DNA from: Sinotaia quadrata
Taxonomy: Eukaryota > Mollusca > Gastropoda > Architaenioglossa > Viviparidae
Assembly (NCBI GenBank): GCA_028829895.1
Contig: CM054177.1
Span: 42,240,664 to 42,304,663, forward strand
Reading direction: 5' to 3'
Length of the DNA: 64,000 nucleotides
Under the pieces are notes generated by a model. The model saw only the letters and a program-made list of their open reading frames with translations, was not told the DNA's origin and searched no databases. Position 1 is the stretch's first letter, and each line of letters begins with the position of its first letter. The translations under genes and the position numbers were made by a program. Positions 21,642 to 35,400 of this stretch are shown here, in pieces.

Positions 21642-21647
21642 AATAAA
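21642..21647 (+). terminator. Polyadenylation signal of the F-box gene
   Basis: AATAAA 71 bp downstream of the stop codon, in an AT-rich 3' flank. Confidence 0.55.
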
Positions 21648-23126
21648 TGAAATACCTCTTTACGTCATCAAAGGATGATAACATAAAATACAGATATTAA
21701 AGATTTTTTTTTTAATGTTTACAAAGGAAAAATTTAGAGAGGATTTTTTTTTTGTAAGTAACTCGGATATTATAATTTAACATTTTTTTTTAAAAATTCT
21801 TCTTACAGACAGATGTGTTATTGAAGGCACAAATTATGTTTTTAAATTTTGCTTTCACTTTACTATTCACTCAGAAATTTATATAGTAGTCAGTTTGTCA
21901 ACCAAAAAGAAGTGCAAAAATTTTCACTAAATCATGTAATGATTTTTTTATTAAGTGATGTATGTTTTGGTATTTTTTAGTTTATAAAAGTTTTCTAGTT
22001 TTAATTTTGCACTCACTTTTCAGCCTAGCTCATTTTCAGTAAATTGTTGAAATATACTGACAATTTAAGATCCTGACCCACAAATAATTTCTTACAAACA
22101 GATCTTAATATGTCATACATCTATTAATAAAAAATAATGGTAATTTATTAATGCCTTTCATGACAATTATTTTAAAGCTGAATAGAAACCATTAATAATA
22201 AATGACACACTGAACTCTTATTTTCTGAAAGGCATCTTAAACCTCCAAAACTTTGTATTAAGTGAAACTATTGGTTTCAAATATATCTTTCAAATATGTC
22301 AAACAGACATATTTCTGGACTTAGTTTTGAGTTGATTTAAATAAAACTCTGTTTATTAAATAGCGGTTTGGATGCCACAAAATCTAGATATTGTATCAAC
22401 TGTTAAGACGTTTAAAATCCACCCACGTAAAGTCTTTTTCCTGCTTGTAATTGATGAACTTAGAGCCCAGATTGTAAAGAACAGAGAAATCAGTTTTTAC
22501 AACTGTAGTTCTTATTAGATACATTTTACTTTATTCCAAGAGAACTGTTTATGATTTGTATTATATACAGTGCACTCTCTATTCAAAACATGTTTGGAGT
22601 AAAACAACACAAGTGGCTGAACAGAATGATATTCAGCAAGACTGGAGCATTCAGTCTTCCCTTCTGTTGGACACACAATTAATTTTGATAAGTGTAAATG
22701 ACAGTAATAAAAGTCCACTCTATTAATTCCAGATTTTATCCATAACTGGAGGAATGAATTTATAAATAAAATACCCAAAAATATTGCAAAAAGGATGAAA
22801 AGAACTTTTATTTAACCATATAACTGTATTTTTAAGACAATATGGATATTAAAATCAATTAGACTTTGAAAGTGCAGAGATTTGGGTGAAAAATACAAGT
22901 GTGTGTGTTTGTATGTGTGCAGGTATATTTATGTGTTTGCATGTGAAAATATATAAACATTTCTCTATTGTTTAGTATCCAGAAAATATTTTAGTATTTG
23001 CAGTCAATAAACATTTTATTTTTTAACCTAAAAGTTAAAAAGCAACAAAAATTATTACCAAAACTAAACACAGATTATGAAAAGCTTTTGCCAGTCCATA
23101 CAACAGAAAATATAATGCTTGTTCGT

Positions 23127-23260
23127 TGATTGATTGATGATTGATTCTGTTCACCAAGGAGATTTGCTCAGAAGAAAAAAATATTCAGACAATATGTTGA
23201 TGGTTGATTCTGTTCACCAAGGAGATTTGCTCAGAAGGAAAACATATTCAGATTGTATGT
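23127..23260. repeat. Two tandem copies of a roughly 70-bp segment
   Basis: TTGATTCTGTTCACCAAGGA followed by GATTTGCTCAGAAG occurs twice in direct orientation, each preceded by a GATGATTG/GATGGTTG stretch. Confidence 0.8.
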
Positions 23261-23589
23261 TTGTTTGTTTTTTAATCAGCTTACACACTTATTTGGCTGT
23301 ACATATCTAAACTATATATTCATATATTTTCTTATCCAAAGTGCCCTGTTTGAAGCAGTCTATTTTAATACTCACTTGTAACTGCTCTGGAATAGCATGC
23401 ATACAATTCTAGCCAGTAAAATCAGAATTGCCAGATTTGTATGGTATCTTAAAACTGTTAAAAGAAAGTAATAAATAACACAGAAACTAGTGAAAGGTTC
23501 AGCATTTAAAATACAACTCATAACTGAAAATCATCACATTTGTGTGTCATCTTAAAAAAATTTTAAAACACAACTCAAAAACAACACTG

Positions 23590-24070
23590 AAAGCATTTAA
23601 AATGTAACTCATAAACTTGAAATGTTAGTAACATGCACTGTGTTCTTAATTCAGCAGCTGAAACTTACAGTAGTACAGAGTACTTTTTGTAAATTAAACA
23701 GTGATGTAAATATTTTAAATGTAACTCATTGCTTGAAATTCTGTCAATGCATTATATTTTGGAAATGTAACTCATTATTACTGACAAAAGTTGACAGTGT
23801 TTTTTAAACATAACTCATTACTTGGAATTCTGTCAGTGTGCAATGTGCTTGAACTGAAAAACTTGACAGAATGTTGTTAGTGAACAGACAACAATCTCAT
23901 TATCAGTGACAAAACTTGACAGTATGTTTTAAACACAACCCATTACTTGGAATTCTGCCAGTGTGCAATGTGCTTGAACTGTAACTCAATAAAACTTGAA
24001 AGCCCGTGGTCAGTATTGCTGACAACAATCTCGTTTTTACTGAAAAAACTTGACAGCATGTTATTTGTAT
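23590..24070. repeat. Degenerate tandem repeat containing AACTCATTACTTGGAATTCT
   Basis: Repeated combinations of AATGTAACTCATTA, TTGGAATTCTGTCAGTGTGC and AAACTTGACAG at irregular spacing; an old, decayed minisatellite. Confidence 0.65.
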
Positions 24071-25607
24071 TGCTGACCACAATTAGTGTGTGTGGGGTGG
24101 GGTGGGGGTGACTCTTCAACACTGATAGAATGCACTTTATTAAACTGCACAAGTCAAAAAGAAACTCATTCATAGACTTTAAAAAGAGAGAAAGAGAAGG
24201 GGAGAGAAAAAAAGAGAGACAGAGAAAGGGGAATGTGAGAAAGGGAGAGAGCGCAAGATAAGGGCAAGAAGGGAGAAAACTACTGCTTGTTCCTGTACTA
24301 AATAAATAAATCAGCAATTGAGTGAACTTTGAAAATAAGATCGTACATTTCACTATTCATTCTTGTCCTCAGCTTCATTTGATAGTTAATAATCCATATG
24401 ATGATATTAATGTTCACAGAGCATATAAAGCTTAAACTTGGGACCAGTAACATAAATAAATAGCATAAATCATATCTTCAGTATTTTTGCACGGATTTCT
24501 TTTAGTTTTAGCAATCACTAAGACAAAACTACTGTAGCTGTAAGACAGATTCAAAAGACTGATGACCACATCAACCTAACTAAAGAAAACCAATGCACAC
24601 AACAAATTAAGGTGCGAGTGATGTCCAGAAATGGTTTTGATAAAAGTTGCAAGGCAATTGGGCATTTTCAGAAAATAAATCTTCAAAGGAACAATAACAT
24701 AATGAACATTCTTTACAAAAAATCTTTTCAGTACTTATTTCTGATACAACCACAAGAAGATATATACTGTCTCACTACTGAAGTTTGTGAATTAAGATAG
24801 TAAATAAACCTACTAAATATAGCAATCAGATCCAATTTTTCTCCACACACTGAATAGTATTGGCACACTTGACTTGTGTGAAGTCTGAAAATGCTCTCTT
24901 TCTATGCATTGTAGAATGATATTTTCAGTTATCACTCTACTCAGCCCAGTCAAGCCTTTAACAGTTTCACTAATAGTACAAGCAGTATTTTCTTTAAAAC
25001 AATACACTCTGTGTTGCAGTTAAATGCACATACATACACACCTTTTTTCTAGATATAAAATGCTCACTTAAAAAAAATCTTGACATTTCCCTAAGTAGTC
25101 ACAATCATGACTTTTCATAATTGCCAAAGAAATGAAATACTTGTGCAAAGCATTTTAATTGAAAGTTTGGACCACTCTAACCTCTAACATTGTTTTCATG
25201 TAGTTGCTGAATTAAAATCATCTTTAATGTCTTTGCTGTCTAACCATAAATTAATGTTCACATCATGCCTAAAAAGTAATAATGTTCTTATGCAATGAAT
25301 CTTATCTAACAAACATCCAAGTTTGTGCAAACTATTTTAAACTAATCAAAAAACACCAGCTTTTAATACTATTCTACTACTTTACAATTCTAAAAACTAT
25401 CATCACTTCCAGTGTTTCATCTCATCATTGTTTCTTGTAGTTTCCTGTATTATCAATGCAAAAGTTATAAGTTAATATTTAAAACTGCAAAAATCAATCC
25501 CTTTCAGTGATATTATTATTCTATACCGTAAACAAATCCACCATATCACCTTTCCTATGGATCTGAGTAATTCAATTTTGGGAGATTATTTTTCTTCACC
25601 AAAATTA

Positions 25608-25613
25608 TTTATT
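25608..25613 (-). terminator. Candidate metaxin polyadenylation signal
   Basis: AATAAA on the minus strand 115-120 nt after the stop codon. Another AATAAA (25732-25727) overlaps the TAA stop codon itself. Which one is used cannot be told from sequence. Confidence 0.45.
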
Positions 25614-25727
25614 GCAATGTCACATCAATTTTCATGAAAACACTGCTAAAAGAAGGCACACAAACTTCTTGAAAAACTGTCCTAAACACCCACAGATTTC
25701 CTAATCCAAACAGACAGCAGGCACTGT

Positions 25728-28700
25728 TTATTGCTGATTTTCATTATTCTGTTCCTCAAACAATGGTTCAAATGGGGCATCAAAGTCTGGCAAATGAGGC
25801 TTGGAGTCAAAATCCGGTGAGTTGCTGTTGTTCTTATTATTCTGCTGGGGCTCTTGGGTTTTGTAGTCTAAGACCTGAACCTGAATAAGACCGTTCATCA
25901 TTGAATAACCCACCATGGCTGTTAAAGCAAAGATGGCTGCCAAAATCATATTTCGGCGTTTGTTGGGGAATTCAGCCTCCTCAGGAACAGCACCAGATCT
26001 GCTGGAACTTTCCTCCTTGTCTTTCTCCCCTCTATCTCTGACTGTAAATTGTGCCAAGAAAATAAAGTTTAATAACTATGGCAAAGAATACAAATGGCAA
26101 CAACATGCTTCAATTCAATTCATTTTCAATGGAGGATGCTTTTGAGTTTGTGCTAATTTCAAATCAGAATAAGTTGGGATAGGGTGGGGATGAATAGGGG
26201 TTAGCTGTACATTAAACTAGGTAATGAGTTATTTTTGTATTAATTTTGTTAATTTTGTATTAATGGATTTTATTCTATTTTGGGTGAGGTGAGAATGTTA
26301 TATTATTTTCGTTTTTGTGTGTGTGCTCTTTTATTATTACAATTTAATTTTTCCCTAATCATTAGTATCACTATTATTATCTTTACCATTCTGTCATAAT
26401 TACTATCATTAGTATTGTTACATTTTATCGTATAATATTTTTTTTGTTTCTGTTTCACCTTTCAATTTTATTTTAGAGTGTATCTGACAGGTTTAAGAAA
26501 CATTTGTACATAAATATTGTATATATTAAGTATAATAATAACTATGATAATACAGTTATATAAAACACACTTTAAAGGCTGTTATGAATCTTGGTAGAAA
26601 TCTTTAAGATCTGTTAAGGAGAACAACAACAAAACAATAAGAATTCAATAAATTATTTTTATTATTCACGAACAGTAATTACCCCTTATAATAAAATGAG
26701 GTTACAGATTATTGCTAACTGAAAGTGTAAACAAAATAATCAACAATAATGAAAAAGTGCTTGAGTGTATAGCATGCAAATGCTCTATAGCAGTTGAGAA
26801 ATACTTAAAACTATGATCTGGTCTATCACCAACGAAAAAATATTTTATTGACAGATGTCTTTTCAAATGAAAATGATCACCAAAAGTTGTATTGTGAGTC
26901 TTGGTTAATCATATCTAAACCATACTGTGACAGGTGAAAGTTACCCGCTCATATTTAGGATGAATGCATAAGACATAAGAGTAGTGGTCAGCACTTCCCA
27001 AACATCACAATGTTAAGCCAATGTAAATAACACCTGGAATGAGTTAGTGAAATGGCCATGGTGGACAACCATGATGTCAAGCTGACAGGTGATCTATAGT
27101 CAAACACACCTGTCAGAGGTAGCATAAATAGCCAGGTAGTTCCCCTTCTTGTTACTTTGATATGTTGATCAAGTCTGGTCTTAAAGGCGATTGTGAGCTG
27201 TGGTAAGTTGTCTGATTGATGAAGAACAACGAATGGACTTGGAAAGATTTCGTATAGTTAGAACTAATGATTTAGAGATGTTTGCATGTTAGATTGATTT
27301 ATAGTTTTTAATTAGAGAGATTTTAAATTGCTGAACATGATATTGTTTATGGAATTCTAATAACGAATTTAATTATGTATATAATTATATGATATGATAT
27401 GTATATACATGTGTGTGAATGAGAGTTAATGACTTTCATTTGCAGAAATGTAAGTTGAGAATGTTTGTGAAAGAGAGAGAGTAAACATATTGCTAGACCT
27501 GAACTCAGCGCCATGCCTAAAATTGACTTTTTTCAGAAGGCATGCCTTTGATGGTTTTCTGACTCATGGGTAGCTGATGCTTCGATGAGTGTGCTTTACA
27601 GAATTCTATGTGAATTTTATCAGTACGGGAATCTGATGGCGATCGCTATACGGATCAGCATCCGGGTTGGTAGAGTAAGACTATGTCTGTTCAAGGGGCC
27701 TATGACGGTGTTGGCTGAACCAAAACATGTAAATCCTAAGAAGGAAACTGTGGGACAATTCTAAAGTGTTGCCTTGAAGGGCACATTAACACTACCACTC
27801 AATTGGACATTGTGTCAACTCTGTGCTGCGAGCGACCCTTGCTGACTTGATCAGTTTGTGGCAAAAAACCAGGTCATGACATTTACTTTTCCTCTCTCTC
27901 TTTGTTTCTCATTCCATGATGAACGCTAACAGGTTATTCTTGTATACTGTTAGGACAGAGATATTCCTTTGAATACCCATCGTTAATTAGTAGAGTATAT
28001 ATAAGGGGCTATTTGAACTGTAGCTGTATTTAATTGTTATAATTGTTGTTTAATAAAGTTATTATTATTTCTTATTCCTTCTTATGCATACTATTCACAT
28101 TGTATGTTTGGGGTAGTAGATAGTGGATGGGGGTTCATGGAGTCAATTGTTAATTAATTAATGAATCAAAGTAAGATAGCATTACTGCTTAAGTAAGAAG
28201 TTCCACCTGTGAATAGAGAATTATGTGTTAATATTAGTCTAATTACAGTGGGATATGAGTAGGTAACTCATCGGAAGTATTGATCAAATTAGGTTCCACT
28301 CACTAGTAATTGGTTATGCATAGTTTAAAATTATATTTAGTCATGTTAATAATCATAAAGGAGATGAGGCATAGATATTAGCCACATATACTATACACAT
28401 TTGCATGATATAAATGTGAGGACTGATAGGCTACATGATGATAACACTTTCTTTATCTGCAGTTTATTGTTAGTTTACATTTGTATTGATTTGTTCAATA
28501 GTGCATCATCGTTGAATTAAAATAAAAGCAACTTCGCCTTCTAACAAAGATCATTGAGTTGTCAACTATGAAAGTACTGTTTCATAAACTAGATGATTAC
28601 TTATATGACATTCATATAAGTTTTACACTAAAGTAATAATTTTTTTATAAACAATACATTTTTTCATTTAAATAGAAGTTTTTCCCTAAATTCAGCCAAT

Positions 28701-31700
28701 GTGAAGCAAGTGTGGTTTTCCATGCTGCAGTAACTCCTCCATCTTGAGTTTTGCATTTGTTCACCTCAGAAATGTGATTTTCTTTCCCATCTCATTGCCA
28801 ATCTATCAAGTCTGCAGGTTATCATTTGTATTAATCAATATACTGATACTGGAAGATTTTTGTTGTTTGGATTTTTGTTTTTAAAAGAAAATTAAACATT
28901 AAATGTATTTTGAGCAAATATTTTATATGGTTTCACATGAAGTGGGTAGAATAGCACTCTTATGTTCAGTCTTGTTCTTTTGTTTCAAAGTCAGCAAACT
29001 GGCAGGCAATCAGATATATTTCGCTTTATTTGAGTATTAATTATTTTATTGAAGAAAATGCAATTTATTTTATACACAAAATTATGCCATCTCATGCACA
29101 TATAGTAAGCTCTGATGGATGACATCAAATGGGTTAATTGTCATAACAAGGTTTTGAGTATTGTTATTTAATTTTTTTTTTAACTGTTATATTTAAAAGC
29201 AATTATTAAGCCTATTAATAATTATTATAAATTAATGATCAAATTTATAGTAATAATAAAACAAGTACTTAAAAGTGAATGCTCAGTATAGAAGAGTCAA
29301 GTAACAGTCCATTATCGAGTAATGGAATGACAAAGGCACCATAAAATAAACTACTTTAGTGAGCATATGCAAGGGAACTACTTCTACAAAATTAAAGCTA
29401 AATAATAATTTTTAAACATTTTCTTGTGGATCATTTAATCTCCCATCAGTAAAAATTAAGTAAATAGATTGGTCAAGCAAAAAAAAAAAAAAACCAACAA
29501 AAAACTTTCAGTGTAAATTAAAAGATAAATAAATAACTGTACATAGCATAATAATTGCATCAGTTCACTTTAATTTGATTCTTATTTTATCTTACTTATT
29601 TTTGTTAAGTGAGTTATGGTTACCATTTTTATTCTGATGTTCAGGAAACCGACTAACAAAACTTCTAAATAGCAACTAAAAAATTAAAATATTTACTAAC
29701 CAACAACTAGTGATTTTGATACCCTATCTGGAGGGCTAACAAGCTTCCTTGGTATAAACTGATGGAATTAGACTAATGCAAAGCACATATTTCTCTCTTC
29801 TTAACACCCACCTGCTTTGACTGTTGGAAAAAATCTCTGTAGGATTCTGTTGCAAAATGCACAAAGATTTTCACACTGCCGAATATGAGTCAGCAGCTGG
29901 TTGCTAGGCAAAGGTGCTTTCAGAATAGGTGCCAAGTGTCCAAACACCAAAGCATCCAGAGAAGATGGTCTAATTTAACAAACCATTCAGTTAATTTAGC
30001 TGGCAAGTATAATGGTTTACTAAAATTATAATGAAAAATGTACAAACCATCCAAAAATGGCACACATTATTGACATTATTGAATAATTTTTTTTTTATAA
30101 ATTTTGTGTGAGTGAAAATATATTTCCAAATAAAATGTATATAAACTAAGGATAGCAAGAAACAGTAATGTTAAATCAAAATATTCCAATTTTTAAGGTT
30201 TCAGGCTTTGATGTAAGCTTAATGTTTGGGAATATATAAATTTATTTAAAGTGTCTATTTAATAAATCAAAGTTTATTATTAAATTAGTAACAATTTTTT
30301 TAAAATAAACAACAAAAAAACAACAACCCCATTTAGAATCTTCAGTATGAATTTTTATCATAAAGGGGATAACATTTATATTACTATTATAAATAAGATG
30401 TGGAACCCTGATATGCAAGATCAAGAATAATTACAAACATTAAAAATAACAAAAAGAATGTATCTTACATCTTTTCCATTTTACTGAGACTAAGTAAAAT
30501 TTGCTACAGCTCTTAAACCTCTAAAACTACATTTCAAATAACATAAAATATTACTGAACAGAAAATGTTTGCTATATGACAATGATATTAAAAGAGAATT
30601 AAGATGAAAAGAAAGAATGATGCATATACAAACCACAAAAATGAATGCTTACTGCTTGCCAAACATGTATTCATTTTCACCAAGTTTGTAGGATAAAAGA
30701 TTCAGACACTCTTTTGCTTCCTTGTAAATCTGAAAGAAATTCAAACAAAAAACACTTAATCCTTGACAATATTTGTTTTAATGAGTTTAAATATATATAA
30801 TAAAAATAATTAATGTTGTTGTTATTCACATTACACAAAATGACAAAGAAATAAAAAATAAATTATGCATTGCTTTCTACATTTGGACTTTTTAAAAGTA
30901 ATAAGTGAATAATGCTTGAGGAGTCTGGTCAAACTAAAACATATCAAATGATTTTGTGACACTATTATTTCAGATTGATATCGTTTACCTATTTTTATAA
31001 TAAGAACTTCCCAGATGCTATGAAACTTTTTCTACAATGATTTAACATCTAAACTGGATTATGATCTTAACCCTTATATTCACTTATAACCAGTGCAGCC
31101 TATTTGTTGGGACCACACGAAAGACCATTTTACAGATCAAATATGTCAATGGGAATCATACCATCTGTGCTCTCTACACTCATGGTTTATTTCACTTCAG
31201 TGTTGCAAGTAACCAAATAATTTTTAAAAGTAAAATGTTCATGATATATTTTTCATATGAAATATTTATCACAAATTAGTCGAAAATATATCATTTTCTA
31301 CAGAGTTTCAATATCTTTCCAATGATGAGCCTTAGTCCACAATTACTGATCCACAGAATGTCCAAAAAGTGTAAACCCTAACGGTACACTTTCCGTGTCA
31401 GTTATGATTTCCATGTGTGATGCAAGATGACTCTACCACTGAAATTTCTGTCAATATGAACAATTGAATCTCTTACTGGTGAGGTCTTTTTGTAAAGATT
31501 TATTAGTGATTACTCTGTGGTTATTTTTCTGTAAATGTATCGCTATTTTTTAAGGTGGAATTAATGATTTTTTCTTCCTCACTTCTCTATATCGAAATTA
31601 GGTTAATCAGTGTCACTCTATTGCGAAAGTTTGACTATTTTCTTGCAATACAAATGTTGAAGTCGCAGATCACTTTTATTATTATTGTATTTGAATTAAT

Positions 31701-32447
31701 TTTATTTATGATGGTAATTTTATTATTTAGAAAAATAGTTTTAAAATAACGATAATATAACAAAGAATAGATAACTCTTGATGCAAAACTAGAAACACAA
31801 CTGAAACACTTAGGTTTGTGAAATATCTGAAGTACTGGATTTACAATAACACTAAAATATTTTATTTAGTGTGTGTTTTTATATACATATCTTTTAAATA
31901 TTTTTTGTCCTATTTTGTTTTGAATTTGAACATAATATTTTCCTCTTAATTTTTAAATTTATTTTTAGCTTCTGCTTTTCTTTTTTCTGTACAACTTCAA
32001 GGGGTAGGGATAGATAAAAGTTAGAAAAAAATTGTAAACAAAAAACAAAAAATAAGATCTATGTGGATTAGGCTAGTCATACCTACTGTACATACACTAA
32101 AGTTGAACTTTAAGCCAGTGCTTGTACAATTAAATTAATTTCGGCTTTCTTACTTTTAAAAAAAAATATACTATATTTAGTTAGATGTTAAATAGCCTAA
32201 TTATTTAAACAAACAAGTAAAACTGTGGAACATCAAGGTTAGAAGTGAAAGTAGCATCTTTGCAACATGTAAATACTGATAGGCCTAATCTTTCTTATAA
32301 TTAAAATAATTTCAGCTTTCTTAAATAAACTATATTTGTTGTATATATTAAACTTTTGAGATTTTAAGTAGGCCTAATTATTTAAAGAGAGAAGTCAAAC
32401 TATGAAACATCAACGTTAGAACAATAGAAGTGAAAGTAGCGTCTTTG

Positions 32448-32483
<36 letters not shown>

Positions 32484-35400
32484 TGATAATCTCCCTTGAT
32501 TTTTGTAGTGACCTAATTCAACATCGATTTATGAATGAACCAAGTGACATCCAATACCTATAAAATTAAAATGAAATAATAACACTCCCAAGTTTGTAAT
32601 TCATCTGTCTTATCTTCGTAAAACTTAGTATATTTCCTATATTTCGTGTCGAATGCGACATGATTGTTTGCTCCCGATTCGAGGTCACAAGCAAGTGATA
32701 GACCCATTAATTTCGAAAGAAAAAACTGCTAATCATACTACATAATAAAACTATAACCCCTTTAAAGAATAGCAACTGAAGTACTTATCTAAAGCAATAT
32801 TGCATATTAAATTTAGTGTAAACTTCACGATTTCACTTTGGAATGAAGCGCACTCGTTACAATGTTGGAAGCCATTGTTGTAAGACCAATCGTATTTAGT
32901 TTGCTATGTTTGATTGGATTGCTAGTGTCCCACAGATCATGAATACATTAACCCCATACCTCAATCGAAAGGGTATGGAAAAACCTTTCATTCAAGCCTA
33001 GTAATTGTGTACTCTTGACCATTTTTTAACGAAAAAAATTGCAGATTTCTTGCCAAAGTTCGCTTTAAAACTAATTTTTAAAATGTATACCGGGAAAAAA
33101 AACCACACCAGGAAATAGTGCAATCGATGCAGCATTTAATTATCTTCATTTTGATACCAAATATGTGTGTGTAGGGTGTTTGTGGGATTTCCGCCGAGGT
33201 AAGAAACAAGGTATATCAAAACGCGCATTCTGTTAAGTCACATAAATCGGCAGGACAAAACTTGACACGGATGAAAAATTAGTCAACTTTATTCAATCAG
33301 CGTAGTTTCCACATACAAACAAGACATACAAATTTACAATCATAAGAAAATAGAAACATTAAGCTTGATTTTGAATGTTTGTTTGAATAAAACAATGCTT
33401 TGGTTGTTGAGAAATCAGTGAATGACTTCTCTGTACCATTAACAAAGAAAACACTAGCAATAATGTTCAAGAAAACAAAACAGTTAAAAATCACCTTTGC
33501 TTCAACATCAATATCATTAATGTTTTCTCCTCCTTTGGTGAGAAAAACACGCAACAATGCAGCCTTCTGTCTCCGGCCAGGAATATAAAAATTCAGGGGA
33601 AAAGGAATCATCTTTGCGTACCAAGGGCGTGTGAAATCAATGTAAGTTTTACAGTCAATCCACCAAAGATGAAGCTGAAAACAACAAGTTAAACTATACA
33701 CCAAGAAAGAAAAATGTTAACTAGCATACTGTACAGGATAGAGGAAGTTATTTTTTTTTAAAACAAAAGACATTAAACTGCAGAGAAAAAAGTAACATCT
33801 TACCTAGTACTTTTTTTCTGGATATTTTTAAATAATTATTTTCAAATTTTTTTGTGCACTGATTATATAGCTAACTAGAATGAAACTGCTAAGAAATTTC
33901 ACTAATCTGAATTTTTTGGGGGGGACACCAATATATAAATATACTCTGTCAATAAAACTCTTTTAAGTTTCTTGGCAACTAAGAATAGTAAAATTCATTT
34001 CCAAAAGCATTCTTATTTAGCCTGATTAAATTACCACAAAATCCAGATAATCTTACTCCAGTAGAGTCCTAACTAGTGAAGTTCAATGTAAATATACTTG
34101 TATCTCTTCCAATATTGAAAGGTATTCAATACTGTCTTAACCTCGGTCAAGTAGAACATTTTCTAAGTTGTGCCTCTGTTTTCTAAAAATATTTAATAAA
34201 TAGATAATGAAGATTTTACATTTTTTTTTTAGTAATACAAGATGGGCCAAAAACAGGTATACAGTACTGATTGGATAATGGCATTTTATTTTTTTAATTT
34301 ATTTTTCATTTCATTTATTTATTATTTCTTTTACTTTTTAGGCACTAAATATGATGACAGGGAATTTGAGTTCTAGGGATGTTGCACCTAAGACTGTAAG
34401 AGTCTAAACATGACCTGATCAGTACCATATATCTACTTTTGGCCCACTCTGTATTAAAACAAAATTTCTCATTATCCATAAGAATGTCAAATATTTTTCT
34501 TATATAAAATGCTAGTTGTATGGTAGTTCAAGAATAAAACCTATCTAAAGATTTTAAAATAAAAACAGCCACATTTGCTAATGTAAATAAACACAAAGAC
34601 TAAAGATGTTAACAAAACAAAATGCCTGGAGTCAATGGATACAATTCTACTAGACCTGTTAAGGACTCTTGGTTTCTAGGTGGAAAATGTAGACAAAGTT
34701 CAAGTGCACATAAAATTAAAATTAAAATAGCATCAGAATTGTATGATGTGTTGTGTCAGCCAACTGATAATTATAATTTGTGTGAGCCTAGCATCAAATT
34801 TTCAGGTCAATATTCCAAATGGTCACAATAATTTCTTGAGAAAAGCAGACAAGTCAATATTATGAAGAACTGTAGTTAGCTTCCTTTAAATCTTATTTAT
34901 TTTAAAATAGAACAAATTAACTTAATGAATACTAGATTGTTATTTTTTTGCAAATGCTGATATGCAGTGTGAAGTCATGATGCAAGTTCTTCACTTTTTC
35001 AAATTAAACTACCACCTTTTCTAATGCAGTTACTAGATTTGCTGTGTTAATTGCTGCTTATATGTTTAATGAAAACTTGAGTTTTTAACAAAAGAAATCA
35101 GATCTTATGAACTCATCTGGACATTATTTTTTTTAAAAGTATTTCATCTAATTGTAGCTGACATGTATCTTTTTTTCTTCATATACAAGTAGCACACAAA
35201 AGAAAACTTACAAGAGCCGGGAGAAGCTTTTCCTCTAGCATTGAAGTAAAAGCAATGACATCAGCACTTTGCTTTGGTGAGAGAGCAAAATCAGAACCCC
35301 AGTTCTGCACAATCAGTGACATGCCATTAAATACATACAATTAATACTATAGTAACATGCCATTAGCTACAATTAATACTGAAAAAATATGCCATTAACA

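Larger units (their letters stand above)
21648..25607. other. Convergent intergenic region between F-box and metaxin genes
   Basis: AT-rich and without exons that I can support. It holds a duplicated 70-bp segment near 23.15 kb, a degenerate tandem array near 23.6-24.1 kb, a GT-rich spot and a purine-rich tract (24180-24280). Confidence 0.6.
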
